From: DASUAS01 sp963809795
Lineage (GTDB): Bacteria; Actinomycetota; Acidimicrobiia; IMCC26256; DASPTH01
Direction: 5' to 3'
Length of the DNA: 64,000 nucleotides
Assembly: GCA_963809795.1 (NCBI GenBank)
Contig: CAWELN010000015.1
Span: 1 to 64,000 of the forward strand
Below the pieces are notes generated by a model that was not told where the DNA came from, ran no database searches, and saw nothing but the letters and a program-made list of their open reading frames with translations. Each line of letters starts with the position of its first letter. Within the stretch, counting starts at the first letter, position 1. Both the position numbers and the translations under genes were made by a program. Shown piece by piece: positions 1 through 10,341 of the stretch.

Positions 1-1
1 A

Positions 2-370
2 CGCGAGCTGTGCCTGCGCAACATGTGCGCGCTCGCGAGCAACTTCGTTGACTACGGGTTCACAGTGTTCTTGGACACGGTCGTTCAGGATCGTGCGACG
101 CTGGAACTGCTCGTGACCGCTCTGTCGCCCCGTCCAGTGCGCCTCATCGTCCTCGCCCCGAGTATCGATGTGTGTCGGCATCGGAACTCCACCCGTCCTG
201 AGTGGGAACGGTTCGAGTTCGACGGCTACGAGCGACTCAACACCGACGTGGACCGCGGTCTCGATACTGACGCCTGGTGGTTCGATACCTCCACGGTTTC
301 GCCCGAACAGACTGCGGAAAAGCTCGTTCGTGAAGCCGCCAAACATGCCCGTCCTCTCCATATTGGATAG
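2..370 (+). CDS. P-loop kinase-like ATPase, C-terminal part
   Basis: The reading frame is open from the first bases of the window and reads RELCLRN before the first Met at 23, so the gene almost certainly begins to the left and its Walker A motif is outside the window. What remains resembles the C-terminal half of small AAA/zeta-like nucleotide kinases. It has a strand followed by an R-rich lid (VCRHRNSTRPEWERF), then FDGYERLN, and ends in WWFDTSTVSPEQTAEKLV, the usual closing helix of this group. It is one of the few unbroken reading frames in the first 8 kb. The substrate cannot be predicted. Confidence 0.6.
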   Translation, partial: RELCLRNMCALASNFVDYGFTVFLDTVVQDRATLELLVTALSPRPVRLIVLAPSIDVCRHRNSTRPEWERFEFDGYERLNTDVDRGLDTDAWWFDTSTVSPEQTAEKLVREAAKHARPLHIG

Positions 371-432
371 GGACAGGCTCAGCGCCGCTCGATCGAGCCA
401 GTACCAGGCAGGTATGGCACGCGGTGCTGTTC

Positions 433-945
433 CTACTGCTGCTGTAATATCGCGCTCGTAACGCCACTCGACACGCGAGCCGTCAGATCCGATCGGCCGT
501 TGCAGGCCGGTTGCTCGAACCCGAGACGCTCGTACACCGCCGCTGCAATCTCGTTGCCTTCGGCGACGGCGGTCCAAAGCTCGGTCGCACCACCGTCCCG
601 AGCCCAAACCTCGATCGCCCGACTACGCGTCAGCGGTGACGCCCTCACGGCGCTGCTCAGGTGCAGTCCACACCGCCACAAGCTCGCAAGCATCTCCAGC
701 CACATGCGCCCCCGCCATACCGACGACTTCGTTCCCCCGCTCGGCGAAGAAGGTCGATCCCGCAGGACCCGAACTCCGACCGCGCGCCCGCCCTAGACGC
801 CCAGTCGGCATCGCTTTTCAGGCTCGCCTCGGAAAGGGTCACCGCGAAGGCGTGCGGCGCGGTCCGCCGAGCGCGCGGAGCCTGAACTTGCTCGGAGCAC
901 CGGCCCCTCGTCTCGCCTGATTCGCCGCACCTCTATGGACGCCAT
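433..945 (-). pseudogene. GNAT acetyltransferase, multiply frameshifted
   Basis: Three minus-strand frames together spell one GNAT acetyltransferase. The N-terminus is MASIEVRRIRRDEGPVLR (ATG at 945). The middle contains FFAERGNEVVGMAGAHVAG and ELVAVWTAPEQRREGV, the acetyl-CoA-binding R-x-x-G-x-G/A region. The C-terminus has ARDGGATELWTAVAEGN and AAAVYERLGFE. The frame changes near 890, between 780 and 830, and again between 620 and 640, so no intact product is possible from the sequence as given. Residues between the breaks are well conserved, which fits recent decay or indel errors. The substrate is unknown. Confidence 0.7.
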
Positions 946-1067
946 CCGAACATCGTCGCAGCAAGGAGCGCGCCTCGGTGCTGCGCGCAATGCCCGCTCG
1001 GGAGTGATATTTCGAGGTCTCCTGCCCTGCAGCATGGTGTGTCGTAGGGTCCGGGTCGGAGGTTCGG

Positions 1068-1829
1068 GTGGGTCACGATGTCTGGCTCGAGTCGTTGCGG
1101 CGAGCAGCTTCGGGCAATCCTGGCACGCTCGACCGTGTGTTGTGCGAGGGCGTGCCTTTCGACGCCTTGCAGCAGATCGGCGACACACTGTTGGGGGTGC
1201 TCGAGCTCGCGGGCAGCGACCTGTCCGGTGTGGTCGACCGGCTCGTCGAGCAGCTGCGCGAGCGGCGCTGGGACGGCGACGGGGAGCTCGCCGATGCCCT
1301 TGACCATGTCGTCGGCAGGTCTGCGTTACCGCTGCGCCCGCTACCGGTCGAGCTGGACGAAGTAGGTGAGGCGCTCAGCCAGCAACCCGGCGGCGAGAAC
1401 TACCTCGATCTGCAGACCGGGACAGGGTGGTTCACGACCATGGCGACCTCGGGACGGGCGACGATCTCGACGTCGACTTCAGCGACGGTGACGCGCTGGC
1501 TGTTCCTCAAGGGTGAAAGTTCACACGACGCCTACCGCGACCTGCAACGCTTCATCGCCACCGTCGACGACCACGACCTCGCAGTCAGGCTCACTCAAGC
1601 AACCGAGCAGCGCGGCGCGTTCGGGCGGTTTCGTTCCGTGCTCGAACGGGATCCCGCCGAGGTACCCGCACCGCGATGGCATCCGCTTCGACGCCGACAC
1701 CCGCCTCGACATGCACGCAGCTGGCTCGCCGGCCACGGCTACCAGGCCCCGACCCGCCCGCCGCACCGACCTCTCATAACCGGGCCAGAGCGGGCGATAC
1801 GCGCTACCGCGGCTCGTTGGCGGCCCTAG
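1068..1829 (+). CDS. UPF0158-family protein with compensating frame changes
   Basis: The reading frame stays open, but family-like sequence is lost and regained inside it. Residues encoded at about 1400-1430 (NYLDLQTG) and 1498-1640 (RWLFLKGESSHDAYRDLQRFIATVDDHDLAVRL, GAFGRFRSVLERDP) match the UPF0158 pattern. The stretch between them matches only in another frame (GDDLDVDFSDGDAL at about 1456-1497). A second excursion is near 1680-1720, where the expected FDADTRLD reads in a different frame. Paired indels that restore the frame explain this. GTG at 1068 is the working start. UPF0158 proteins have no settled function. Confidence 0.55.
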   Translation: MGHDVWLESLRRAASGNPGTLDRVLCEGVPFDALQQIGDTLLGVLELAGSDLSGVVDRLVEQLRERRWDGDGELADALDHVVGRSALPLRPLPVELDEVGEALSQQPGGENYLDLQTGTGWFTTMATSGRATISTSTSATVTRWLFLKGESSHDAYRDLQRFIATVDDHDLAVRLTQATEQRGAFGRFRSVLERDPAEVPAPRWHPLRRRHPPRHARSWLAGHGYQAPTRPPHRPLITGPERAIRATAARWRP

Positions 1830-2138
1830 CCCGAGACCGAGCACCGATGTGCCGATCTGGCGCGGTCGCTTGAGCTCGGACCGGCGGTGTCCGTTACACG
1901 TGTTCGGTGCTACTTGCGAGCACGCAGTTGCATGTCTGATGGGCGCTGACGAGGACTACGAGGCCAGGCGTGTGTGCGCCACGTGGTTCTGATCGCCGTG
2001 CTCGCCGCGCACGGCGGCTGACCCGCGTCCGCCCTTTGCGATCGGCGGGAAGCGAGGCGGTAGCGAGCCGCAAGCGGTCTCAGGCACGGTCCAGATGAGC
2101 CCGAAGTCGGGTTCGGGAGACCGAGGCAGGAGGCCCTC
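1830..2138. other. Gap with no recognised gene
   Basis: About 310 bases between the UPF0158 gene and the small exported protein. I see no convincing reading frame, RNA gene or repeat. The sequence GGCAGGAGGCCCTC just before 2139 is a good ribosome binding site for the next gene. Confidence 0.5.
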
Positions 2139-2581
2139 ATGGACACGAACACCCTTCCCTCATCGTCGAAGCCGCACCGACGCCGCAGGCGCGTGGTGTT
2201 CGGTGCCCTGGCAACGGTCGCGGTGCTGGCGTCGCCGGTGGGGCGGTCGTCGCGACGTCGAGTTCGTCGGCCACGACCCCGCAGGTGGCGATCGGGCGTG
2301 CGCCGACGGGACCCGAGTGCACGGTCGACTTCGGCTATCTGGCCGCTGAGCTTGAGACGATGCCGGCGGACGTCCGCGGGGGCGTCATTGCCGCGTTGTC
2401 GCCCGCTACGCAACAGCTGGTGGACATCGCGGTTGCGGACGAGGCCAACACCGCGGTTGGTGGACGTCTGTACGGGTTCAAGTACACGACTCCGGTGCCC
2501 GATGGCGCCACGCTCGACCGGATTCTCGCCGAGATCCCGGCGGGGAATCCGCGCGCCGGTCGAGAGCGGGCTGTCGCCTGA
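2139..2581 (+). pseudogene. Small exported protein, frameshifted
   Basis: ATG at 2139 follows an AGGAGG ribosome binding site. The N-terminus MDTNTLPSSSKPHRRRRR leads into GALATVAVLA, a positively charged signal-anchor start. The frame then shifts near 2232: in the neighbouring frame the hydrophobic segment continues as AGVAGGAVVATSSSSATTPQ and runs into the 2285-2581 reading frame (APTGPECTVDFGYLAAELETMPADVRGG and following). One missing or extra base therefore separates a signal peptide from a mature domain of about 95 residues. I do not recognise the mature domain. The gene sits about 200 bp upstream of the SARP-type regulator and may be its partner, which is inference. Confidence 0.5.
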
Positions 2582-2779
2582 AACCCTGACCGCGATCGGT
2601 ACGCCTGAACCGGGCCGCGATCGGCTCGGTCCGCGTGCCCGTGAATCCGACACCGAGCCCGACGCCAGCCGTCCGGGACGTTCGGCGCGGAGCTGCTCGC
2701 CGGGGGGTTCTTCTCCGGCGAGGCGTTTCCGGGGTTCGAACCGAGCATTTGCACGGGTGCGCCGAACAGCGTTTCTCCG

Positions 2780-5700
2780 GTGGTGAACGGCGACGCCCGG
2801 CGCGACGATCGAGAGGTGGGGGCCACCGCACGTCGGGTCGCGTTTCGAGTCCTCGGGCCGATCGAGGCCATTGTGGACGACCGGGTCGTCGAGCTGGGCA
2901 GTCCGAAGACACGCCTCCTCCTCGCCTGCTTGCTGGTGCAGGCAAATTCGGTGGTGTTGAGCGACCAGCTCCATCGATGCCGTCTGGGGTGACACGCCAC
3001 CGGCCAGCGAGTCTGTTGCGTTGCAGAAGCAGGTGCACCAGTTGCGTTCGCTCCTCCAGGGTGCACCCGGCCGGGACGGACGAGTGATGACGCAAGCGCC
3101 GGGCTACTTCCTGCGGGTCGAGCCGGGATCCTGCGACGCCGGCGGGTTCGAAGTCCTGGTTGGCGACGGGCAGCATCGTGCACAGCACGACGACCCACAG
3201 GTGCCCTCGCTGCGCTGGATGAGGCGCTGGGGTTGTGGCGAGGGCGGGCGTTCGCGAAATTCGCGTCCGCTGACTTCGCGCGCGGTCGAAGCCGGCGAGG
3301 CTCGCGAGAGCTTCACGTTGTCGCGATCGAGGAGCGCGTCGAGGGCGAAGTTGCGGTTGGGCCGTTACGGAGCGAGACTTGCGGCGAGCTCGAGTCGCGT
3401 CAGTGACTCGAGTTCCCGTATCCGCGAGCGACTGTGGGGCCAGCTCATGCTCGCGCTGTACCGCGCAGGTCGGCAGGCGACGCGCTGCGCGCCTTCGGCC
3501 CGGTACGCACCCAGCTCGCCGAGGAGCTGGCGCGGGGATCGATCCGAGCGCTTCGTTGCGGAACCTCGAAGAAGCGATCCTGCTGCAGAAACCCGAGCTC
3601 GACTGGGCCCCACCGGATCCCACCCGCAGCCAATCAGAGTCCTGGCAGCCCGTTCTGCCGGCTGCGCTCGGGCGGGATGTCCTGCTTGATCGGTCGGCGG
3701 CGCGGAGACAGCGTGGCTCGACGCCTGCGTTTCCCGCGCCGAGGGTGGACCAATCGGAGCGTTGGTACGTGGCGAGCAGGGATCGGGGCGCACCACCCTG
3801 CTCACCAGCTTCGGAGGCGCGCGTGTCCACAGGGTTGCGCAGTCATGTACGGCGCCACGTCGACGAACCAGATCTCGCCACTGGAACCGCTGCTCGAAGC
3901 GGTCACCGCTCGACGGAGGTGGGGGCGACGCGCCGGGCACGCAATCTCTCCATGAACCGCGACGTCGAGAGCTTCACGGCGGGCCTGCACGACTTCGTCG
4001 GCCAGCTAGTGCGATCGACCGGCAAGCCCACGGTGCTCCTCGTCGACGATTTCGATCGGGCTGATTCGGGTACCGTCGCGGTCGTCCGAAACCTGATCTC
4101 GCCGGACCGTCCGCTGCCCGGTGTTGGTCATCGCCACGACCGGCTCCCCGCCGGACCGAGAACGCGGGGTGGCACCATCGTGGTGGACGGCGGAGTCGCG
4201 CCCCTTCCCCCGTTCACCAATGAAGAGGTCGCTGCACTCCTCGAGTCCCGGCTCGGAAGGGTGCCCGCACCGGAGCTTGCCGTCGCCGTCGGCGACGAGG
4301 CGGCCGGTAACCCACGCCGGCGTGGACGAGCTGGCCGTCCGGCTCGCGGAGACCGAGCTCGACCAACGGGTCGAGCGTGCGATCGCCCGGCCGAGATCGC
4401 GCAGCGAGATCTGCGGATCGTGCACGGTGAGATCACGACAAGCGTCGGCGAGCGGGCCTACCGAGGAGCGTTCCGACGCCACGAAGGCGAACCAGCCGAC
4501 GCGACGCGACCCCCGGGTACGGGGGCATGCCCCTACAAAGGGCTCGCCTTCTTCGATGCGGAGGACGAAGCCTTCTTCTGTGGTCGTGATCGGCTGATCG
4601 ACGAACTCGTCGCCCGCCTCGCCGTGTCCCGGTTCGTCGCAGTAATCGGACCGTCGGGAAGCGGCAAGTCGTCGCTCGTTCGCGCCGGACTCATTCCCGC
4701 GTTGCAGCGCGGCATACTGCCGGAAGTACGCGGGTGGGAGACCGTACTCGTCGGGCCTGGTGATGCGGCCGAGTTCGAGCAGGTCGTCGCCCGCGATCCG
4801 CTCCGGTCCGGTGCCAGGCACCGGGTGACCGTCGTGGTCGACCACCTGGAGGAGCTGTTCACAACCGAGCTCGAGGACGTGCGGAGCGCGTTCCTGGCCG
4901 CGATCGTGCAGGCCTGCACCGCACCGAAGGGCTGGGCGACCATCGTGGTGGTGTTCCGCGGCGACTTCTACGACCGCTTCGCCGCGTACCCGGCGTTCGC
5001 GCGGGCTGCTCGCGGGTAGCGAGCTGCTCGTCGGTCCGATGACCGACGACGAGGTCCACGCCGCGATCGAGGAGCCGGCGCGCCGAGCGGCCCTGACGCT
5101 CGAACCCGGGCTCGCGGACGTGATTGCCGCCGACGTCGCAGGCCAACCGGGGCGTCCCGTTGCTGTCGACCGCGCTCTTGGAGACGTGGGTTCGCCGGCG
5201 CGGCGGGGTGCTCACGCATGCCGGCTACCACGACAGCGGGGGCGTGGCCGGTGCGGTCGCCCGGCTCGCCGAGGACACCTACCTGCAGTTCGACCCCCTC
5301 GAGCAGCGCGTGCGCGACTTCCTGAATATCTGGCGACTCGCCGAACCGGGGCATGGCTCCGATGACGTGCGCCGGCGTGTGCCGATCGCCGAGCTAGGTG
5401 AGATCGGCGAGAGCCGGGTCTCGAGACGCTGGTCGCCCGGCGGCTCGTGACCACGGGTGACGGCACCGCCGAGGTCACACACGAGGCGGTGCTCCGGGAG
5501 TGGCCGCGCCTCGGCCCGCTGGTTGAGGAGGACCGCGGCGGTCGCCGGCTGCACCACCGGATTGCGGCTGCCGCCGTGAATGGGACACCGGGGGCCGCGA
5601 TCCCACAGAGCTCTACCGCGGTACGCGTCTCGACGCCGCGCTCGGTACCGGTCCGCTGCCCACCCCGGTGAAGCCAACGCAGTCGAGCGCGAGTTCCTCG

Positions 5701-7978
5701 AGGCCGCAAGTGCCGCGCAGCAACGCGCCGCGAGCGGGCGCCGCCCGGACGGCCCGCCGATTGCGCTCGCTCGCGACCGGCCTCGCCGTCCTGCTGGCCG
5801 TCGCCCTGGTCGCGGGCTCGCTCGCGATCGTTCAGCGAAGCGATGCCAATCGGCAGGCGACCCGCGCCACCGATGCCGCGACGCTCGCGCAGACGCTGAC
5901 CAGCTGGCGCGCGCCCAGCCTGCCTGCGACACAGTACGACCTCACGCTGCTCCTCGGCGTCGAGGAGAAAGGTGCAGCCGTCGATCACGACCGACGGTGG
6001 CCTCGAGGCCGCGGTCGTCCACCGACCCGCCGGACTCGAGCGGGTCGTGCACTTCGACACACCAGTGGCGTATCCGAGATTCTCCGACGATCAACGGGCT
6101 GATCGCCGCCCCGGGCAACGACGGCAACATCCGGATCTCGGTTTCGCAACCGGCCGGCTCGTGCGCACGCTGCGGGGAAACAGTGAGGGGGCGTTCGTCT
6201 CCCTCTTCAACTCCGGCACCGCGAGTCTCCGTCGTCAGCGGAGGCATCCACGGCAAGGTCACGATTTGGCGTGTCGCGACCGGCAAACCCGTCGGTCCAC
6301 CCATCGAGCCGGGCGGGAACGTCGTGTACGGCGCGTTCACGGGGGCGACAGGCCTCTACACCGTCAGCGACACGGGCGTCTTCGCCCTCTGGGACCTCCA
6401 CGACCCCAAGCATCCGAGCAAGGTCGGTGACGTCTTCAGCTTCCCGGTCCAAGGGAGCGACGTGCCGGTGGCGGCGTTCGGCGGCGGTCCCGACCGGAAC
6501 CTGATGGCCGCCGCCGGCTCCGTGTCGCAGCGCACGACGATCTTCGACGTGGACACACGCCGACAGGTCGCGGTCGTCGACGGGACGCCTGGGAGATTCA
6601 GCCCGGACGGCGGCACCCTCGCGACCACCGTGGACGATCGAGTCGTACTGTGGGCACGCGGCCAGACCGGAGCCGAACGCAGCGAGCTGTCCCTCGGATC
6701 CCATCCCGCGGCCGCGTCGTCCCCCACGTTCAGTCCGGACGGGGCCGCCTGCTCTCCACGTCGGACGCGGACGACGGCGCGATCCGTGTGTTCAAGGTTC
6801 CAGCGGCCGTCCGAATTGGCGAGCCAATGCAGATCCACTCCGCATTCGCGTACCCGGGCGTATCCTGCCCGACAATCGACTCCTCACGTTCGGCGCCGAC
6901 GAAGCCGCCGTGTGGAAACTCGATTCGAGCGTTCCGACGCTGGAAACGGACTTTCGCGGCCACACGGGCGGACCGCCGCTCACCGACAACGGAGCGCACG
7001 GACAGTTCACTCCCGACGGCGCCGAGGTCGTTACCGTCGGCGTCGGCGACAAACGCGTCCTGGTGTTCGACGCAGCCACTGGAAAGCCGCGCGCGCAGCC
7101 TCCTCGGCGGACGTGTCGCCACCGAGTCCTACCTCGCGTTCAGCCCCTCCCGGCGGATCATCGCCGCCGGCGGCCTCGACGGCAGTTTCACCCTGTGGGA
7201 CCGGGCCAGCGGCCGGGAGCTCTCGCACGTCAAGACCGCCGGGGCCTCCCCGACCCTTCTCGCCTGGGACCCGCACCGGCCGGTCCTCGTGACCAGTGAC
7301 CCGCCCGACTCGATCCGCCTCTGGGACGTCAGCGACCCACGCCACCCTGTCGGGAGACGATCGCTCACCGCGGCCAACAGGCCTCGTCTGGTTCAGCCCC
7401 GATGGGCGCCTGCTCGCCGTCGCCGACGCGACCAGCGTGACGGCGACCGTCTTCGAGCGTCGCCACCGGCAAGAAGCTGCTGACCACGGGCGGAGGCACC
7501 GACTTGAACGGGGTCTCGTTCACACCCGACAGCCGGACTCTGGCGATCGGCATCTTCGAGATCAACGGCGGCAAGGTCCTCCTCTACGATACGGCGACCT
7601 GGCGCCATCGGACGCTGATCCTTCCCTACGGGCCGAACGGGCTGGCGTTCGTCGACGGCGGCGCGCGCTTCGTGACGTCGAGCTTCGAGGTCGGCGGCCG
7701 TGTCGACCTGTGGGATACGGCGACACTCCAGCCGGTCGGCGAGCCCCTGAGCATCACAACTGCCGACGGCTACTCCGGCCGTCGCGAACCCCCGCGGAAC
7801 GAAGGTCGTCTTCGGCTCCTGGCAGGGCGTCACTCCGGTGCTGGACGTCGACCGGCACTCCTGGCAGCGGACCGCGTGTCGCATCGCCGGCCGCAACCTC
7901 ACACACGCCGAATGGGCCCAGTACCTCCCGGGCCAGACCTACCGCGCGACATGCCCACAGTGGCCCGCCAGTCACTGA
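2780..7978 (+). pseudogene. Giant SARP/BTAD - AAA - nSTAND1 - WD40 regulator, fragmented
   Basis: Domains can be followed across all three plus frames as one gene of about 1,730 codons. In order: an OmpR-like winged helix (RVAFRVLGPIEAIVDD, 2840-3000; LQKQVHQLRSLL, about 3020; MTQAPGYFLRVEPG, about 3090); a BTAD helical domain (RERLWGQLMLALYRAGRQA, about 3425-3480; DPSASLRNLEEAILLQ, about 3540-3590); and an AAA ATPase with Walker A GEQGSGRTTLL near 3770 and Walker B PTVLLVDDFDRAD at about 4027. Next come nSTAND1 with CPYKGLAFF (4528), Walker A GPSGSGKSS (4648-4674) and Walker B VVVDHLEELF (about 4828-4860), a membrane helix near 5758-5835, and WD40-like repeats from 6000. It ends with CRIAGRNLTHAEWAQYLPG and CPQWPASH, then TGA at 7976-7978. 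More than a dozen frame changes interrupt it. The architecture resembles AfsR-type signalling regulators. Confidence 0.8.
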
Positions 7979-8165
7979 CCCGCACTGGCATCCGTTACGG
8001 CGAACCGCTCGCCGTGCTCAGGTGCCCGAACAGAACGACGCCGCGGTAGCGACGCGACGACATGCCGGAACCGGCGATCTGCGTCTCGCGGGATCGACCG
8101 GTCGGCTCTTGGTGACCGCGTCATAGCTGCCGGTCGGTGTCTGTCCTGGCGGACCCCTGCCGGTA

Positions 8166-8200
8166 CGGAATCGCCCTCCGTGGGACTCGAACCCAGCGCG
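8166..8200 (-). other. tRNA 3'-end-like sequence, candidate att site
   Basis: On the minus strand this reads as a tRNA T-arm and 3' acceptor strand: GCTGGGTTCGAGTCCCACG followed by GAGGGCG. It starts about 20 bp downstream of the integrase stop codon. No 5' half of a tRNA lies upstream, because the integrase coding sequence occupies that space. A tRNA 3' end beside a tyrosine integrase is the normal appearance of an attachment site of an integrative element. The parent tRNA is not in the window, so its isotype and the core length are unknown. Confidence 0.5.
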
Positions 8201-8220
8201 CATTCACCGCCGGTCACGCG

Positions 8221-9307
8221 TTAGCTCACCGCTCGAACCCTGCCGAGAACGTGGTCGACGGCGTCACGAGTCTCGTCGTCACTGTCGGGCCAGAGGTGGG
8301 AGTACGTGTCGAGCGTCTCCATGGCTGATTGATGCCCGAGGCGACGTTGTACAGCCTTTACGGAACAGCCTCGCGAGATCAGCAGCGAGGCGTAGAAGTG
8401 GCGAAGGTCGTGGAACGTCGCCCACTCGGGAATCTCGGCCTCTCGTGCTGCGCGATGCCAGGCGGTGCCGAACGCGCTGCGCTGGAGCGGGCGACCGAAC
8501 TTGTTGGTGAACACGAGCCCGGCGGGCCCCGTCGCGAAGCGAGCCAGGTGCACGCTCAGCGAGTCGGCAACGACCGCGGGCATGGGCACCGTGCGGAAGC
8601 CAGCCTGGCTCTTGGGCGGCCCGAACTTCGGTTTGGCGTCGACAACGCTGATGAGCTGGCGATCGACACGCACCTGACGACGAAGGAAGTCGATCCGGTC
8701 GATCGTGAGTCCGAAGCATTCGCCCTGGCGCAGTCCCATGCCGGCGTCGAACACGATCAGTGCCCGGTACCGCTCGGGCATCGCCGCAGCCAGTCGCTCT
8801 ACCTCGTCGACGCTCAAGGGAACGAGCTCTGCGGTGTCCTTCTTCGGAAGCTTCACGTTCACGCACGGGGAGGATCGGGATCAGCCGATCGGCGACCGCC
8901 GACTTGAAGACCGTCGCCACCCAGCGGTACACGACCTCGACGGAGGACGGTGCCAGGACTTCGCTTCGCTGTCTCACCCACGCCTGGATCTCGCTGCGGC
9001 GCACCGTGCCGAGCTCCCGATTCCCGAGGAACGGATAGGCGTGCACGCGCAGGTAGGTCTCGGCCTGCGCGGCGGTCGACGGCCGGTGGATCTGTGCGGC
9101 TCGCCACTGCTCGGCGTACTCGCGGAACCGCACCCGGCCCCCGTCAGGGTCGATGTAGAGGCCGCGCGCCAGCTCGCCGCGTATCCCGTCGAGGAAGCGT
9201 TCGGCGTCGCCCTTCCTCGTGAACTGGCGGGTCTTCTGCGGGCCGCCCGGATACTCCCGCCAGCGAGCCCGGTACCGCCCGTCCGGCCGCTTGTCGATGC
9301 TCGCCAT
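8221..9307 (-). pseudogene. Tyrosine site-specific integrase (frameshifted)
   Basis: Phage/ICE-type tyrosine recombinase of about 360 residues. The N-terminal arm-binding region starts MASIDKRPDGRYRARW (ATG at 9307) and is followed by a SAM-like core-binding domain ending near SAVADRLIP. The catalytic domain continues in a different frame from about 8865 (VNVKLPKKDTAELVPLSVDE). It keeps the Arg of GLRQGE, the HxxR box HDLRHFYASLL, the LGHQS motif and the nucleophile Tyr in TYSHL. A single base near 8865 (expected reading SPCVNVKLPKK) is the only visible lesion, so an assembly error would make it functional. Repeats possibly acting as arm sites lie upstream (9343-9394) and a tRNA-like att sequence lies downstream. 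Confidence 0.85.
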
Positions 9308-9342
9308 CGCGCCGCTCCCACCCTGCCGACGGCCTTCCGCGA

Positions 9343-9380
9343 GTCCTCAAAAAGTCCTCAGGTCCTCAAAAAGTCCTCAG
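9343..9380. repeat. Tandem 19-bp direct repeat upstream of integrase
   Basis: Two perfect head-to-tail copies of GTCCTCAAAAAGTCCTCAG occupy 9343-9361 and 9362-9380. Each copy itself contains GTCCTCA twice. The block lies 36 bp upstream of the integrase start and about 100 bp past the 3' end of the RNase P RNA. Possible roles are integrase or excisionase arm-type sites, an operator, or a duplicated terminator half. Confidence 0.8.
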
Positions 9381-9394
9381 CATTGAGGACTTTT
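9369..9394 (-). terminator. Hairpin terminator, probably of rnpB
   Basis: AAAAGTCCTCA (9369-9379) and TGAGGACTTTT (9384-9394) form a perfect 11-bp stem around the loop GCAT. Read on the minus strand, the stem is followed by a run of T, the form of an intrinsic terminator for RNase P RNA transcripts that end near 9480. The A and T runs on both sides would also allow termination from the other direction. Confidence 0.55.
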
Positions 9395-9479
9395 CGGGAC
9401 TGCTGGCGGTCACTGACGGCGACTCACGGACAGCCTAAAAGTGCTGGTCAGAGGCCATATTAGGCGCTCCGGCGAGGCG

Positions 9480-9864
<385 letters not shown>

Positions 9865-9870
9865 ACCAGC

Positions 9871-10341
9871 CTACGACGCGTTGCGCCGCGCCCGGGCGGC
9901 CGATCGCGAGCCGAAGAACCCGCCGAGCATGCCGAGCCCCGCTGCGATCACCAGGTGACCGAAGAGCTGGCCCGGCCGGAGCGCCGGGCTGTGGCCGCTG
10001 AACAGCCCGCGGTTCTCGTCGCGCACCAGCCAGATGGCGATCCGGACCGGGATCCACAGGACGAACGCGCCCACGCCGGCGAGCGCACCGTTGGTGAGGA
10101 AGGCGTCGGGCGCCATGCGCCCGGCCTGCCAACCGCCGAACGCGTAGCCGATCAGGATCGCGACGAACAGCGGGTAGATCCACCCGCTGTCGTTGAACGA
10201 GTCGACGTTGCGGTCGAGGATCGCCTCGATCACGCTCGCCGCGGCCAGCACGCACAGGCCGAGCAACGCACCGCGCAGCACCGCCGGCCACTGGACCAGC
10301 GGGCCTTCGTCGATGGGCGTTTCGGGGGAGTTCACGGTCAC
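9871..10341 (-). CDS. Integral membrane protein of unknown function
   Basis: About 156 residues with four predicted membrane segments: LRGALLGLCVLAAASVIEAI, IYPLFVAILIGYAFGGW, LAGVGAFVLWIPVRIAIWLV and LFGHLVIAAGLGMLGGFFG. The last is followed by a basic tail SRSAARARRNAS. GTG at 10341 overlaps the TGA of the upstream exchanger gene by 4 bases (GTGA), which implies translational coupling and decides the start. GTG at 10335 is an alternative. I do not recognise a named family. It ends 7 bp from the 5' end of the RNase P RNA on the same strand, so the two may share transcription. Confidence 0.7.
   Translation of the reverse strand: MTVNSPETPIDEGPLVQWPAVLRGALLGLCVLAAASVIEAILDRNVDSFNDSGWIYPLFVAILIGYAFGGWQAGRMAPDAFLTNGALAGVGAFVLWIPVRIAIWLVRDENRGLFSGHSPALRPGQLFGHLVIAAGLGMLGGFFGSRSAARARRNAS

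Noticed and set aside
2780..7978. SARP as sign of an antibiotic biosynthesis cluster
   Set aside because: No biosynthetic enzymes are nearby and the gene is broken; SARP domains also occur in general regulators.
8166..8240. Complete tRNA gene
   Set aside because: Only a T-arm and acceptor-like stretch exists; the bases upstream are integrase coding sequence and give no D-arm or anticodon arm.
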